A model generated the notes under the pieces. The model was given only the letters and a program-made list of their open reading frames with translations, was not told the origin of the DNA and did no database searches. A DNA stretch of 64,000 bases from Pseudomonas sp. UBA5706. Its GTDB lineage: Bacteria; Pseudomonadota; Gammaproteobacteria; Pseudomonadales; Pseudomonadaceae. Positions within the stretch are counted from its first letter, which is position 1, and the number at the start of each line of letters is the position of its first letter. Location of the stretch: positions 1 through 64,000 of the forward strand of contig NZ_DIHC01000060.1 in NCBI RefSeq assembly GCF_002419965.1, read 5' to 3'. The position numbers and the translations under genes are program-made. Shown in pieces: positions 44,033 through 52,550 of the stretch.

Positions 44033-45820
44033 CTACCTGACGCCGGTTTCCTCTTGATGACCCGCATTGAACTGCAACGCGGCCAGCCGCGCATAGAGCG
44101 GGTTGCTGGCGATCAGTTGCCGATGCGTGCCCACTGCAACGAGCTTCCCTTGATCCATTACCGCGATCCGGTCAGCATTCTGCACCGTGGCCAGCCGGTG
44201 GGCGATGACCAGAGTCGTACGCCCCTGCATCAGGGTGGGCAGTGCTTGCTGGATCAGGTATTCGCTTTGCGCATCCAGCGCGCTGGTGGCTTCGTCGAGC
44301 AACAGGATCGGCGCATCGGCCAGCAGAGCACGGGCAATGGCCAGACGTTGCCGCTGGCCACCGGACAAACCCATCCCGGCGTCGCCCAAATGGGTTTGAT
44401 AACCCTGAGGCAACAGCTGGATGAATTCGTGCGCATGGGCAATGCGCGCCGCCGCCTGAACCTGCTCATCACTGGCCTTCGCATTGCCGTAGCGGATGTT
44501 GTCCTCGACGCTGCCGTAAAACAGCGCAGGCGTCTGTGAAACCCAGGCGAAACAGCGACGCAGATCCTGTGGGTCGACGTGCCTGGCAGGCGTCCCTTCG
44601 ATCAAGACCTGGCCTTGCTGGGGATCGTAAAAGCGCAGCAACAGATCGAACAGCGTCGACTTGCCTGCTCCGGAGGGCCCCACCAGCGCCAGGGTCTCTC
44701 CCGCTTCGATGTTCAGGGTCAAGCCGTCGATGGCGTTGCGCTCGGGCCGTGAGGGATAGGCAAAGCTGATGTTGTCCAGGGACAGATGACCGCTCACGCG
44801 CTCCGGCAACTTGATCAGATCGTCCGCAGGCGGTGTGATATCACTGCGCGCCTGAAGCAGTTCGGTAATGCGTTCGGCAGCGCCCGCCGCCCGTTGCAGC
44901 TCGCCAATGACCTCGCTGAGCGTGCCGAAAGCGCTGCCGACGATCAGGCTGTAGAACACGAACGCCGCCAGTTCCCCCCCGGAAATTCGTCCGGCAATGA
45001 CGTCCATGCCGCCGACCCAGAGCATCACCGCCACCGCACCGAGTACCAGCACGATGACCAGAGTGATCAGCCACGAACGCTGCAGGATCCGCTTGCGTGC
45101 AGTTTCGAATGCGCCCTCGGCGGTTTGCGAAAAACGCTGGCGGTCCTGCTCCTGGTGATTGTAAGCCTGGACAGTCTTGATCTGCCCCAGCGCCTCGGAC
45201 ACATAGCTGCCCACATCGGCGACCCGGTCCTGGCTTTCTCGCGACAGGCTGCGGACCCGGCGTCCGAAGATAAGAATCGGGGCCACCACAAGCGGAAGCG
45301 CCACGACCACGATACTGGTGAGCTTGGGATTGGTGAAAAACAGCAGGATTACCCCGCCGATCACCATTAACGCATTGCGCAGGAACATCGACAGCGACGA
45401 GCCGATCACCGATTGCAGCAATGTGGTATCGGCCGTAAGCCGGGACTGGATTTCCGAGCTGCGGTTGTTCTCGTAGAAGCCGGGGTGCAGGCTCACAAGA
45501 TGGTCGAACACCTGCTTGCGCAGATCGGCCACTACACGCTCGCCAATCCACGACACCAGATAGAAGCGGGTAAAAGTGCCCACCGCCAACGCCACGACCA
45601 GCACCATGAACAGGCCGATGGTCTCGTTGAGCAAGGTGACCGATCGCGTCATGAAGCCTTGATCGACCATCAGCTTGATGCCCTGCCCCATCGACAGCGT
45701 GATGGCCGCCGTGACGATCAATGCCACCAGTGCGCCAATGGCCTGCTTGCGATAAGGCGCGAGCATCCGCAGCGCCAGGCGCATGGCGTGCCGCTGACGG
45801 CCGGAAAAAACTGATGGCAT
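44033..45820 (-). CDS. MsbA-like ABC exporter (fused membrane and ATPase domains)
   Basis: 595-residue half-transporter that dimerises. Six membrane helices in about residues 20-310, then an ATPase domain with Walker A GPSGAGKS, Q-loop, signature LSGGQRQRLAIARALL, Walker B ILLLDEATSALD and the switch His in VIAHRLAT. It is of the MsbA/lipid-or-drug exporter class (like PA3228 of P. aeruginosa); it is not the essential msbA by context. The ATG at 45820 gives the usual length, though a weak ribosome-binding site leaves the start uncertain; the frame runs 39 residues further. Monocistronic. Confidence 0.85.
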   Translation of the reverse strand: MPSVFSGRQRHAMRLALRMLAPYRKQAIGALVALIVTAAITLSMGQGIKLMVDQGFMTRSVTLLNETIGLFMVLVVALAVGTFTRFYLVSWIGERVVADLRKQVFDHLVSLHPGFYENNRSSEIQSRLTADTTLLQSVIGSSLSMFLRNALMVIGGVILLFFTNPKLTSIVVVALPLVVAPILIFGRRVRSLSRESQDRVADVGSYVSEALGQIKTVQAYNHQEQDRQRFSQTAEGAFETARKRILQRSWLITLVIVLVLGAVAVMLWVGGMDVIAGRISGGELAAFVFYSLIVGSAFGTLSEVIGELQRAAGAAERITELLQARSDITPPADDLIKLPERVSGHLSLDNISFAYPSRPERNAIDGLTLNIEAGETLALVGPSGAGKSTLFDLLLRFYDPQQGQVLIEGTPARHVDPQDLRRCFAWVSQTPALFYGSVEDNIRYGNAKASDEQVQAAARIAHAHEFIQLLPQGYQTHLGDAGMGLSGGQRQRLAIARALLADAPILLLDEATSALDAQSEYLIQQALPTLMQGRTTLVIAHRLATVQNADRIAVMDQGKLVAVGTHRQLIASNPLYARLAALQFNAGHQEETGVR

Positions 45821-46113
45821 AAAAGGCACTCGATGGAGATTCAAGCGCAAGCCTACACCGGCCCTGGCATGCACGCTCGTCGTCTTTGCTGAACTCAGGC
45901 GGGGGATGCCAGTCAGCATAAAGGTATCCACCTTCAATCAGCCGCGTCATGACGCTAGCCAAAGCCGGTTAGAGTGGACTGGTCCGATGATCGACCGGTG
46001 AACCTAACCTACGACCGTTGGAATGAAAGGATGCTCATTGCGTCCAGGGATGACATGGCGTGGTCATCGAGGGTGGCGAAATCGAAGCGCACAACCTGAT
46101 GAGGAGACAGGCC

Positions 46114-46290
46114 ATGAGCTTGCAAAACAGCAGTAATCAAGCATCCGTCGTATTGCCCCAACCCGAGTTGCAGCTGGGCGGTGCCATTGTCGACGAATAT
46201 GGCAACCAGGTCCTGATCACTGAAGAAATGGTTCAGGCCGCGTGCCAGGAATGCGAGAAGTACTGGGTCAGACCCGAAAAACAAGATTAA
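46114..46290 (+). CDS. PA1571-family small protein
   Basis: 58-residue acidic protein: MSLQNSSNQAS at the N-terminus, then GGAIVDEYGNQVLITEEMVQAAC and a C-terminal ECEKYW. I recognise it as a small conserved pseudomonad protein (PA1571-like) from memory; its role is unknown. GAGGAGACAG before the ATG at 46114 decides the start over an upstream codon at 46060. It is closed by a strong terminator 13 nt later. The 293-bp gap before it shows nothing else. Confidence 0.75.
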   Translation: MSLQNSSNQASVVLPQPELQLGGAIVDEYGNQVLITEEMVQAACQECEKYWVRPEKQD

Positions 46291-46302
46291 GAGATTTCCC
46301 TT

Positions 46303-46329
46303 AAACCCGGCCACCAGGCCGGGTTTTTT
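46303..46329 (+). terminator. Intrinsic terminator after the PA1571-like gene
   Basis: Ten-bp stem AAACCCGGCC (46303-46312) with 46317-46326, ACCA loop, running into six T. Confidence 0.92.
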
Positions 46330-46468
46330 ATGCGTCGCATGTCTTCCACATGCTGCAAGGCCACAAAAACCTGAGAAACATCCGACGCCGCCTTAATTGA
46401 CAGGCAAGTGTCGACCACTATTACGTCCATCCCTGACTTATTCACTTAACATACATCAGGGAAAGGCC

Positions 46469-47452
46469 ATGACTAGCGCGCCGAATTACCACTACACGCA
46501 AACCGATATCAACCAGGCATACGCGCAAATTGCACCCGGTATCTTCGATGCGATTGCCGAGCCATCCGATGGCGGCAAAACGCCCAAGCTGCTTGTGGTG
46601 GCGGGCGCCCAAGGAGCGGGGAAGACTTACTTGCTGGAAAATACCCTGCTGCCCAGCGGACACTATTCAGACTTCATCAGGCCATACATCCCTGAATACC
46701 GGGCCCGGCATCCGCAGTATGAGCAGATGCTTGAGCATGGCGTGCTGCATGCTTATGCACATACCGAACAGTTTATTTGGGACCTGGGCAGGAAGATTTT
46801 TCAGGACGCGTTTGCCAATAAGTACAACATCATTATCGAAACAGCATTGGACAGCATCGAGTTCGCGAGCCTGCCCATGTATGCCGCCAGCAAGGGATAC
46901 CAGTTTGAGGTACACCTGATCGGCTGCAAGAGAGAGTTCGCTCACGTATCGACCATTGAACGCGCGCTAAAGAGTATCGAAAGCAAGGAGCTGGAGCGAT
47001 TCGTCAGCCTTGAGAACATCGACGCAAGTATGGCCAATGCCCAATCGATCCTGACAGCGTTCGAAAATGCCTGCGCCGCCTCGGTAGGTTCCACCATCAC
47101 CTTGTACGAGCGCGGCTTTGGAGTGCTCAGGGACCGTCGCGTCGTCTGCCGCAGTCTATGCACCCAATCCAGTGAGCTGATCCCACAATCCATCACCGAC
47201 GAAAACGGTGTGGTCATAGAGCCGCGGCACCACGCGATGCGTATTCTGCGAACCGCCGAAGCCAACAAACCCTGCGCATTCAACAATTACGCAAGACTGG
47301 TGAATGCGCCGATCGTGTCACTTGACGAGCGCGGCGAAACCCTGAAAGCCGCACACCTGGCCTTGGCCAACTCCGAGCGCTGCACGGAGCCAGTGCCCTA
47401 TCAAGTCTTCAACGATCTTCACGCTTACATTGTGAAGTACGTTTTCCGTTAA
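46469..47452 (+). CDS. Zeta-toxin-family kinase without adjacent antitoxin
   Basis: 327-residue P-loop kinase-like protein. Walker A VVAGAQGAGKTYLL (Gly46-Thr53) is followed by a zeta-like core: a segment IIIETALDS (Glu124) and LIGCKREFAHVSTIERA, the nucleotide-lid region. Zeta toxins phosphorylate UDP-N-acetylglucosamine or other nucleotide sugars; the target here is unknown. AGGGAAAGG stands before the ATG. The gene looks more AT-rich than its neighbours. No small epsilon-type antitoxin gene lies next to it. Its stop shares the palindrome TTAA with the stop of pdxB in a 4-bp tail-to-tail overlap. Confidence 0.75.
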   Translation: MTSAPNYHYTQTDINQAYAQIAPGIFDAIAEPSDGGKTPKLLVVAGAQGAGKTYLLENTLLPSGHYSDFIRPYIPEYRARHPQYEQMLEHGVLHAYAHTEQFIWDLGRKIFQDAFANKYNIIIETALDSIEFASLPMYAASKGYQFEVHLIGCKREFAHVSTIERALKSIESKELERFVSLENIDASMANAQSILTAFENACAASVGSTITLYERGFGVLRDRRVVCRSLCTQSSELIPQSITDENGVVIEPRHHAMRILRTAEANKPCAFNNYARLVNAPIVSLDERGETLKAAHLALANSERCTEPVPYQVFNDLHAYIVKYVFR

Positions 47453-48591
47453 ACCGATACCGCGCCCAGCGCCTGAACAATCCGCTGCAGGGTTGCACAA
47501 TGCCCGTCGATGCTCACCCGCAGGCCTTCGATTTCCCGACGTGGCGGATAGTGCTTACGCAGGGCATCGAAGGCCAGGCGCTGGCTGGCGGAGTCGCCGA
47601 CCAGACTGCGACGCAAATCCGCGTCGTCACGGCGCGGATCATAAACGCTGCGGCAGATCATGTTCAGCGCCCACGCCGGATCGCTGGCGGCATCCAGCGC
47701 GACCTGCGCCAGCCAGGGCTTGGGCAGCAGGTCTGCAAGCGCGATGGCAGGTGCTTGCCCGAGGTATGCGCACAACGCCTGATAGATCTGCGCTGTGCCG
47801 CGCTGGCGACCGTCGAGGCTGTAGCCCGCGATGTGCGGGGTGCCGATGACACACAAGTCGGCCAGATCCACGTCCACTGATGGCTCGTGCTCCCAGACAT
47901 CCAGCACCGCTTGCAGGTCCTCACGTTCGAGCAGCACCTGGCGCAGGGCAGCGTTGTCGATGATAGGCCCGCGTGCCGCGTTGATCAGCCAGGCGCCTTG
48001 CCGGAGTTGCTGCAGGCGCGCACGATCGAGCAGGTGCCAGGTCGGTAGATCGCCAGTCTTGTTCAACGGCGTGTGCAGGCTGATCACGTCGCAGCGAGCG
48101 ATGATTTCATCGAAGCTGACGTAATCGCCGCCTTCGGCAGCCTGCCGCGGCGGATCGCACACCAGTACATTCCAGCCCAACCCCCGCAGTACCTTGATCA
48201 GCCGACCGCCCACCTGGCCCGCACCTACCACGCCGTAGGTACGTTGCGTCAGGTCGGCGCCTTCGATTTCGGCCAGGGTCAAGAGGCTGCCAAGCACATA
48301 ATCAACCACCCCACGGGCATTGCATCCGGGCGCGCTGGACCACTGAATGCCGGCTTGATTGAAGTAATCGAGGTCCAGATGGTCAGTGCCGATTGTGCAG
48401 GTGCCGACAAAACGAACCGCCGAGCCTTCGAGTAACTCGCGACTGACCCGGGTTACCGAGCGAACCAGCAAGACATCGGCGTCGGCCACAGCGGCGCGAT
48501 CGAGCGTTCGTCCCGGATGACGACGGATGTCGCCGAACCCTGAAAAGAAAGCGTCAAGCAGTGGAATATTTTCGTCGGCAACTATGCGCAT
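47449..48591 (-). CDS. pdxB: Erythronate-4-phosphate dehydrogenase
   Basis: Oxidises 4-phosphoerythronate in pyridoxal-5'-phosphate synthesis; 380 residues, cytoplasmic. N-terminal MRIVADENIPL, NAD-binding VVGAGQVGGRL near residue 121, catalytic Arg in NAARGPI and His in GTPHIAGYS, plus the C-terminal dimerisation domain (about 285-380) that distinguishes PdxB from other 2-hydroxyacid dehydrogenases. It lies 83 nt after tusA on the same strand, a common neighbour pair in pseudomonads, and overlaps the zeta-like gene end to end. Confidence 0.95.
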   Translation of the reverse strand: MRIVADENIPLLDAFFSGFGDIRRHPGRTLDRAAVADADVLLVRSVTRVSRELLEGSAVRFVGTCTIGTDHLDLDYFNQAGIQWSSAPGCNARGVVDYVLGSLLTLAEIEGADLTQRTYGVVGAGQVGGRLIKVLRGLGWNVLVCDPPRQAAEGGDYVSFDEIIARCDVISLHTPLNKTGDLPTWHLLDRARLQQLRQGAWLINAARGPIIDNAALRQVLLEREDLQAVLDVWEHEPSVDVDLADLCVIGTPHIAGYSLDGRQRGTAQIYQALCAYLGQAPAIALADLLPKPWLAQVALDAASDPAWALNMICRSVYDPRRDDADLRRSLVGDSASQRLAFDALRKHYPPRREIEGLRVSIDGHCATLQRIVQALGAVSV

Positions 48592-48674
48592 GGTGGGGCT
48601 CCCTGGAGTCGCGGCAGTGTAGGCGCTAGCGCGCCGGGGGGCCAGCACGATGCACTGCAGCAGCCAAGGCCAGC

Positions 48675-48929
48675 TCAGGCCGGGTTCTTACGAATCCAGT
48701 ACAGGTAAATGCCATCGGCCACCTGTTTGTCGACCAACTCGTGATCCAGAAACACGCAGAACTTGGGGATGTCGCGCTGCGTCGAGGGATCGGTGGCGAT
48801 GACCTTGAGCAAGCCTCCGGGCGGCAGATCGCGTACCTTTTGGTGCAGCATCATCACAGGCTCAGGGCAATTAAGGCCGCTTGCGTCGAGGACGGCGTCA
48901 ACTGCAAGGCTTTGGGTGGAATCAGACAT
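48675..48929 (-). CDS. tusA: Sulfur carrier protein TusA
   Basis: 84-residue sulfur-relay protein that carries persulfide from cysteine desulfurase toward tRNA 2-thiouridine synthesis and other acceptors. The catalytic Cys21 sits in the family motif SGLNCPEPVMML, followed by KVIATDPSTQRDIPKFC, the normal TusA pattern. It starts at 48929, facing the Mrp operon across a 322-bp gap in which I see no further gene, and precedes pdxB. Confidence 0.94.
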   Translation of the reverse strand: MSDSTQSLAVDAVLDASGLNCPEPVMMLHQKVRDLPPGGLLKVIATDPSTQRDIPKFCVFLDHELVDKQVADGIYLYWIRKNPA

Positions 48930-49251
48930 GAGGCGCTCCGGAAACTGGCGGGCATTGTGGCGTAAATAGCCAGAAGCGCCAATCTTCGCCTGTCTGGATC
49001 CCCATTTCGGCGCCCTTTCGTGTTGCAGACCTTCCCAGGATGGCGATCAATAGACGCCAGAACCGGCAGGCCCGACAGTTCAGTCACTACACGGGGATAT
49101 TTCGCCAGCCTGTGCCACCAACCTTCGCCACCACCTGCAGTCAACTACGCTCCTGAGTAACGACTTTGTAGGATTCTGCGACATCTTGGCGTTTGGTGAT
49201 GCACGGCACGGCACGTATGATCCTTGACATTTATTCGCAGATTAGAAGCCT

Positions 49252-52206
49252 ATGTCCCTGATAGTTCTACTGCTTCTGCCCTTCATCGGCAGCTGTCTGG
49301 CGGCGCTCCTGCCGCACAACGCTCGCAACAGTGAATCCATTCTCGCTGGCCTGATTGCCCTCATCGCAGCCATCCAGGTCGCGCTGTGGTACCCGCAGAT
49401 TGCCCACGGCGGAGTCATTCGCGAGGAGTTCTTCTGGCTGCCCAGCCTGGGCCTGAACTTCGTGTTGCGCCTGGACGGCTTTGGCTGGCTGTTTTCGATG
49501 CTGATCCTGGGCATTGGCGCGCTGGTGTCGTTGTACGCGCGCTATTACATGTCACCCGATGACCCGGTGCCGCGATTCTTCTCATTCTTTCTCGCCTTCA
49601 TGGGCGCCATGCTCGGGCTTGTGATGTCCGGCAACCTGATCCAGATCGTATTTTTCTGGGAACTGACCAGCGTCTTTTCATTCCTGTTGATTGGCTATTG
49701 GCATCACCGTGCCGACGCCAGGCGTGGCGCCTACATGGCGCTGATGGTCACCGGTGCGGGCGGGCTTGCGTTGCTGGTCGGCATGATGCTGCTGGGCCAC
49801 GTGGCCGGCAGTTACGACCTGGACCGGGTGCTGGCCTCGGGCGATGCAATCCGCGCGCATGCGCTATACCCGGTGCTGCTGACCTTGATCCTGATCGGCG
49901 CGCTGAGCAAGAGCGCACAATTCCCCTTCCACTTCTGGCTACCCCACGCCATGGCCGCGCCGACGCCGGTTTCGGCGTATCTGCACTCGGCGACGATGGT
50001 CAAGGCTGGAGTGTTTTTGCTGGCACGGCTGTGGCCCGCGTTGTCCGGCAGTGAACAATGGTTCTGGATCGTTGGCGGCGCCGGGGCCTGCACGCTGGTG
50101 ATCGGTGCCTACTCCGCCATCTTCCAGACCGACCTCAAGGGCCTGCTTGCCTATTCCACAATCAGCCACCTGGGCCTGATTACGCTGCTGCTGGGCCTAA
50201 ACAGTCCGCTCGCCGCAGTCGCAGCGGTCTTCCATATCCTTAACCACGCGACTTTCAAAGCCTCACTGTTCATGGCAGCGGGCATCATCGACCACGAAAG
50301 CGGCACCCGCGACATTCGTAAACTCAGTGGGCTGATCAGGCTCATGCCTTACACCGCGACACTGGCGATGGTGGCCAGCGCGGCCATGGCGGGGGTGCCG
50401 CTGCTCAACGGTTTCCTGTCCAAGGAAATGTTTTTCGCTGAAACCGTATTCATTAGCTCCACTGCCTGGGTTGAAGCGGCGCTGCCGGTGATCGCTACCG
50501 TTGCCGGGACGTTCAGCGTCGCCTATTCCCTGCGCTTCACGGTGGATGTGTTCTTTGGCCCGACAGCCACCGACCTGCCGCACACACCCCACGAACCGCC
50601 GCGATGGATGCGCGTGCCGGTGGAGCTGCTGGTGCTGGCCTGCCTGATCGTCGGCATCTTCCCCGCGCTGTCGGTAGGTCCGTTGCTGGCAGCTGCCGCA
50701 CAACCGGTGGTCGGCGGCACCCTGCCCGAATACAGCCTGGCGATCTGGCACGGCTGGAACGCGCCGATGATCATGAGCCTGATTGCCATGGGCGCCGGGA
50801 TCGGCCTTTATTTGCTGCTGCGTCCGCGCTTCAAGCGTAATCGTTTCAAAGGTGCGCCGCTGGTCTGGCGCCTCAATGGCAAACGCTTGTTCGAGCGCGT
50901 GCTGGTCAGCAAACTGCGCGTCGCCCGCGGCCTGGAAGGCCTGTTGACGACACGCCGCCTGCAGGCGCAACTGTTTCTGATGGTATTCGTGGCACTGGTT
51001 GCAGGCTTCGTGCCGATGTACGACAGCGGCCTGACCTGGGGCAACCGGCCAAAGATTCCCGGCTCCGGGGTATTCGTCGTGCTCTGGTTGATCGCCATCG
51101 CCTGCGCCCTCGGGGCTGCGTGGCAGGCCAAGTACCACCGCTTGGCGGCAGTGACCATGGTCGGCGTCTGCGGTTTGATGACCTGCGTAACGTTTGTCTG
51201 GTTTTCCGCGCCGGATCTGGCCTTGACCCAACTGGCCGTGGAAGTGGTCACCACCGTGTTGATCTTGCTGGGGCTGCGCTGGCTGCCGCGACGTAATGAA
51301 AACGTCGCGCCGCCGAACCGCTCGCGCAACCGCGCCAGAGCCCGCCGGGTGCGCGACTTCATCCTTGCCGTTGCGGTCGGAGGCGGCATGGCGTTGCTTT
51401 CTTACGCGATGTTGACACGCCCCACGCCGAATGCGATCTCCGAGTTTTACCTGAGCCGCGCCTTGAGCCAGGGCGGTGGTACGAACGCGGTCAACGTCAT
51501 GCTGGTGGATTTCCGGGGCTTCGACACCTTCGGTGAAATCACCGTACTGGCGGTGGTGGCGCTGACCGTGTTCGCCTTGCTGCGACGTTTCCGCCCGCCG
51601 AAGGAGAGTATCGCCCTGCCCGCGCAGCAGCGCCTGTTGGCGCGCGATGTGGTCACTGATCTGGTCAACCCACGCCAGGCAACCGACACAGCACTGGGCT
51701 TTATGATGGTGCCTGCGGTGCTGGTGCGGCTGCTGTTGCCGGTGGCGTTCGTGGTTTCGATGTACCTGTTCATGCGCGGCCACAACCAGCCGGGCGGTGG
51801 GTTCGTCGCGGGGCTGGTGATGTCGGTGGCGTTCATCCTGCAATACATGGTTGCCGGTACGCAGTGGGTCGAGGCGCACATGAGCCTGCGTCCCCTGCGC
51901 TGGATGGGCACCGGGCTGTTCTTTGCGCTGGCGACAGGACTGGGTTCGATCGCCCTGGGTTATCCGTTCATGACCACCCACACGGCGCACCTGAATTTGC
52001 CTGTGCTGGGTGACATGCACATCGCCAGCGCGCTGTTTTTCGACATCGGAGTGTATGCCGTGGTGGTCGGATCGACGCTGCTGATCCTCACCGCGCTGGC
52101 CCACCAATCGGTGCGCAGCCATCGCCCGACTTCGTTGCCGCAACCGCTCGAACCGACGCCGCCGGCGACGCCGACAAGTCCTGCCACCTCACAAGGAGCC
52201 ATTTGA
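49252..52206 (+). CDS. mrpA: Mrp-type cation/H+ antiporter, fused A/B subunit
   Basis: Largest subunit of the multi-subunit Na+(K+)/H+ antiporter; 984 residues. Residues 1-500 resemble the NuoL-type proton-channel subunit with about 14 helices (FFWELTSVFSFLLIGYW, TPVSAYLHSATMVKAGVFL, KGLLAYSTISHLGLI). Then come the MrpA C-terminal/MbhD and MbhE-like parts. The last roughly 150 residues (from LLLPVAFVVSMYLFMRGHNQPGGGFVAGL) are the MrpB domain, so A and B are fused, as in group 2 operons (phaAB/shaA of pseudomonads). The ATG at 49252 has a weak upstream site. It heads the six-gene operon. Confidence 0.93.
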   Translation: MSLIVLLLLPFIGSCLAALLPHNARNSESILAGLIALIAAIQVALWYPQIAHGGVIREEFFWLPSLGLNFVLRLDGFGWLFSMLILGIGALVSLYARYYMSPDDPVPRFFSFFLAFMGAMLGLVMSGNLIQIVFFWELTSVFSFLLIGYWHHRADARRGAYMALMVTGAGGLALLVGMMLLGHVAGSYDLDRVLASGDAIRAHALYPVLLTLILIGALSKSAQFPFHFWLPHAMAAPTPVSAYLHSATMVKAGVFLLARLWPALSGSEQWFWIVGGAGACTLVIGAYSAIFQTDLKGLLAYSTISHLGLITLLLGLNSPLAAVAAVFHILNHATFKASLFMAAGIIDHESGTRDIRKLSGLIRLMPYTATLAMVASAAMAGVPLLNGFLSKEMFFAETVFISSTAWVEAALPVIATVAGTFSVAYSLRFTVDVFFGPTATDLPHTPHEPPRWMRVPVELLVLACLIVGIFPALSVGPLLAAAAQPVVGGTLPEYSLAIWHGWNAPMIMSLIAMGAGIGLYLLLRPRFKRNRFKGAPLVWRLNGKRLFERVLVSKLRVARGLEGLLTTRRLQAQLFLMVFVALVAGFVPMYDSGLTWGNRPKIPGSGVFVVLWLIAIACALGAAWQAKYHRLAAVTMVGVCGLMTCVTFVWFSAPDLALTQLAVEVVTTVLILLGLRWLPRRNENVAPPNRSRNRARARRVRDFILAVAVGGGMALLSYAMLTRPTPNAISEFYLSRALSQGGGTNAVNVMLVDFRGFDTFGEITVLAVVALTVFALLRRFRPPKESIALPAQQRLLARDVVTDLVNPRQATDTALGFMMVPAVLVRLLLPVAFVVSMYLFMRGHNQPGGGFVAGLVMSVAFILQYMVAGTQWVEAHMSLRPLRWMGTGLFFALATGLGSIALGYPFMTTHTAHLNLPVLGDMHIASALFFDIGVYAVVVGSTLLILTALAHQSVRSHRPTSLPQPLEPTPPATPTSPATSQGAI

Positions 52207-52550
52207 TGGAAGAAGTCATTGCCATTGCCATTGGCGTGCTCGCCGCATCGGGTGTATGGCTGCTCCTGCGGCCACGGACCTTTCAGGTGGTCATGGGCCT
52301 TTGCCTGCTGTCCTACGGCGTCAACCTGTTCATCTTCAGCATGGGCAGCCTGTTCATCGGCAAGGAGCCGATCATCAAGGACGGTGTACCGCAAGACTTG
52401 CTCAACTACACCGACCCCCTGCCCCAGGCGCTGGTGCTCACCGCCATCGTCATCAGCTTCGCCATGACCGCGCTGTTTCTGGTGGTGCTGCTCGCTTCCC
52501 GAGGCCTGACCGGCAACGACCATGTAGACGGTCGGGAGAGCAGTGAATGA
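52206..52550 (+). CDS. mrpC: Mrp antiporter subunit C
   Basis: 114-residue membrane protein homologous to NuoK: three helices, with GVWLLLRPRTFQVVMGLCLLSYGVNLFIFSMG and ALVLTAIVISFAMTALFLV. The ATG overlaps the mrpA stop by one base (TGATG), indicating coupling. An open TTG one codon earlier is unlikely. Confidence 0.93.
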   Translation: MEEVIAIAIGVLAASGVWLLLRPRTFQVVMGLCLLSYGVNLFIFSMGSLFIGKEPIIKDGVPQDLLNYTDPLPQALVLTAIVISFAMTALFLVVLLASRGLTGNDHVDGRESSE

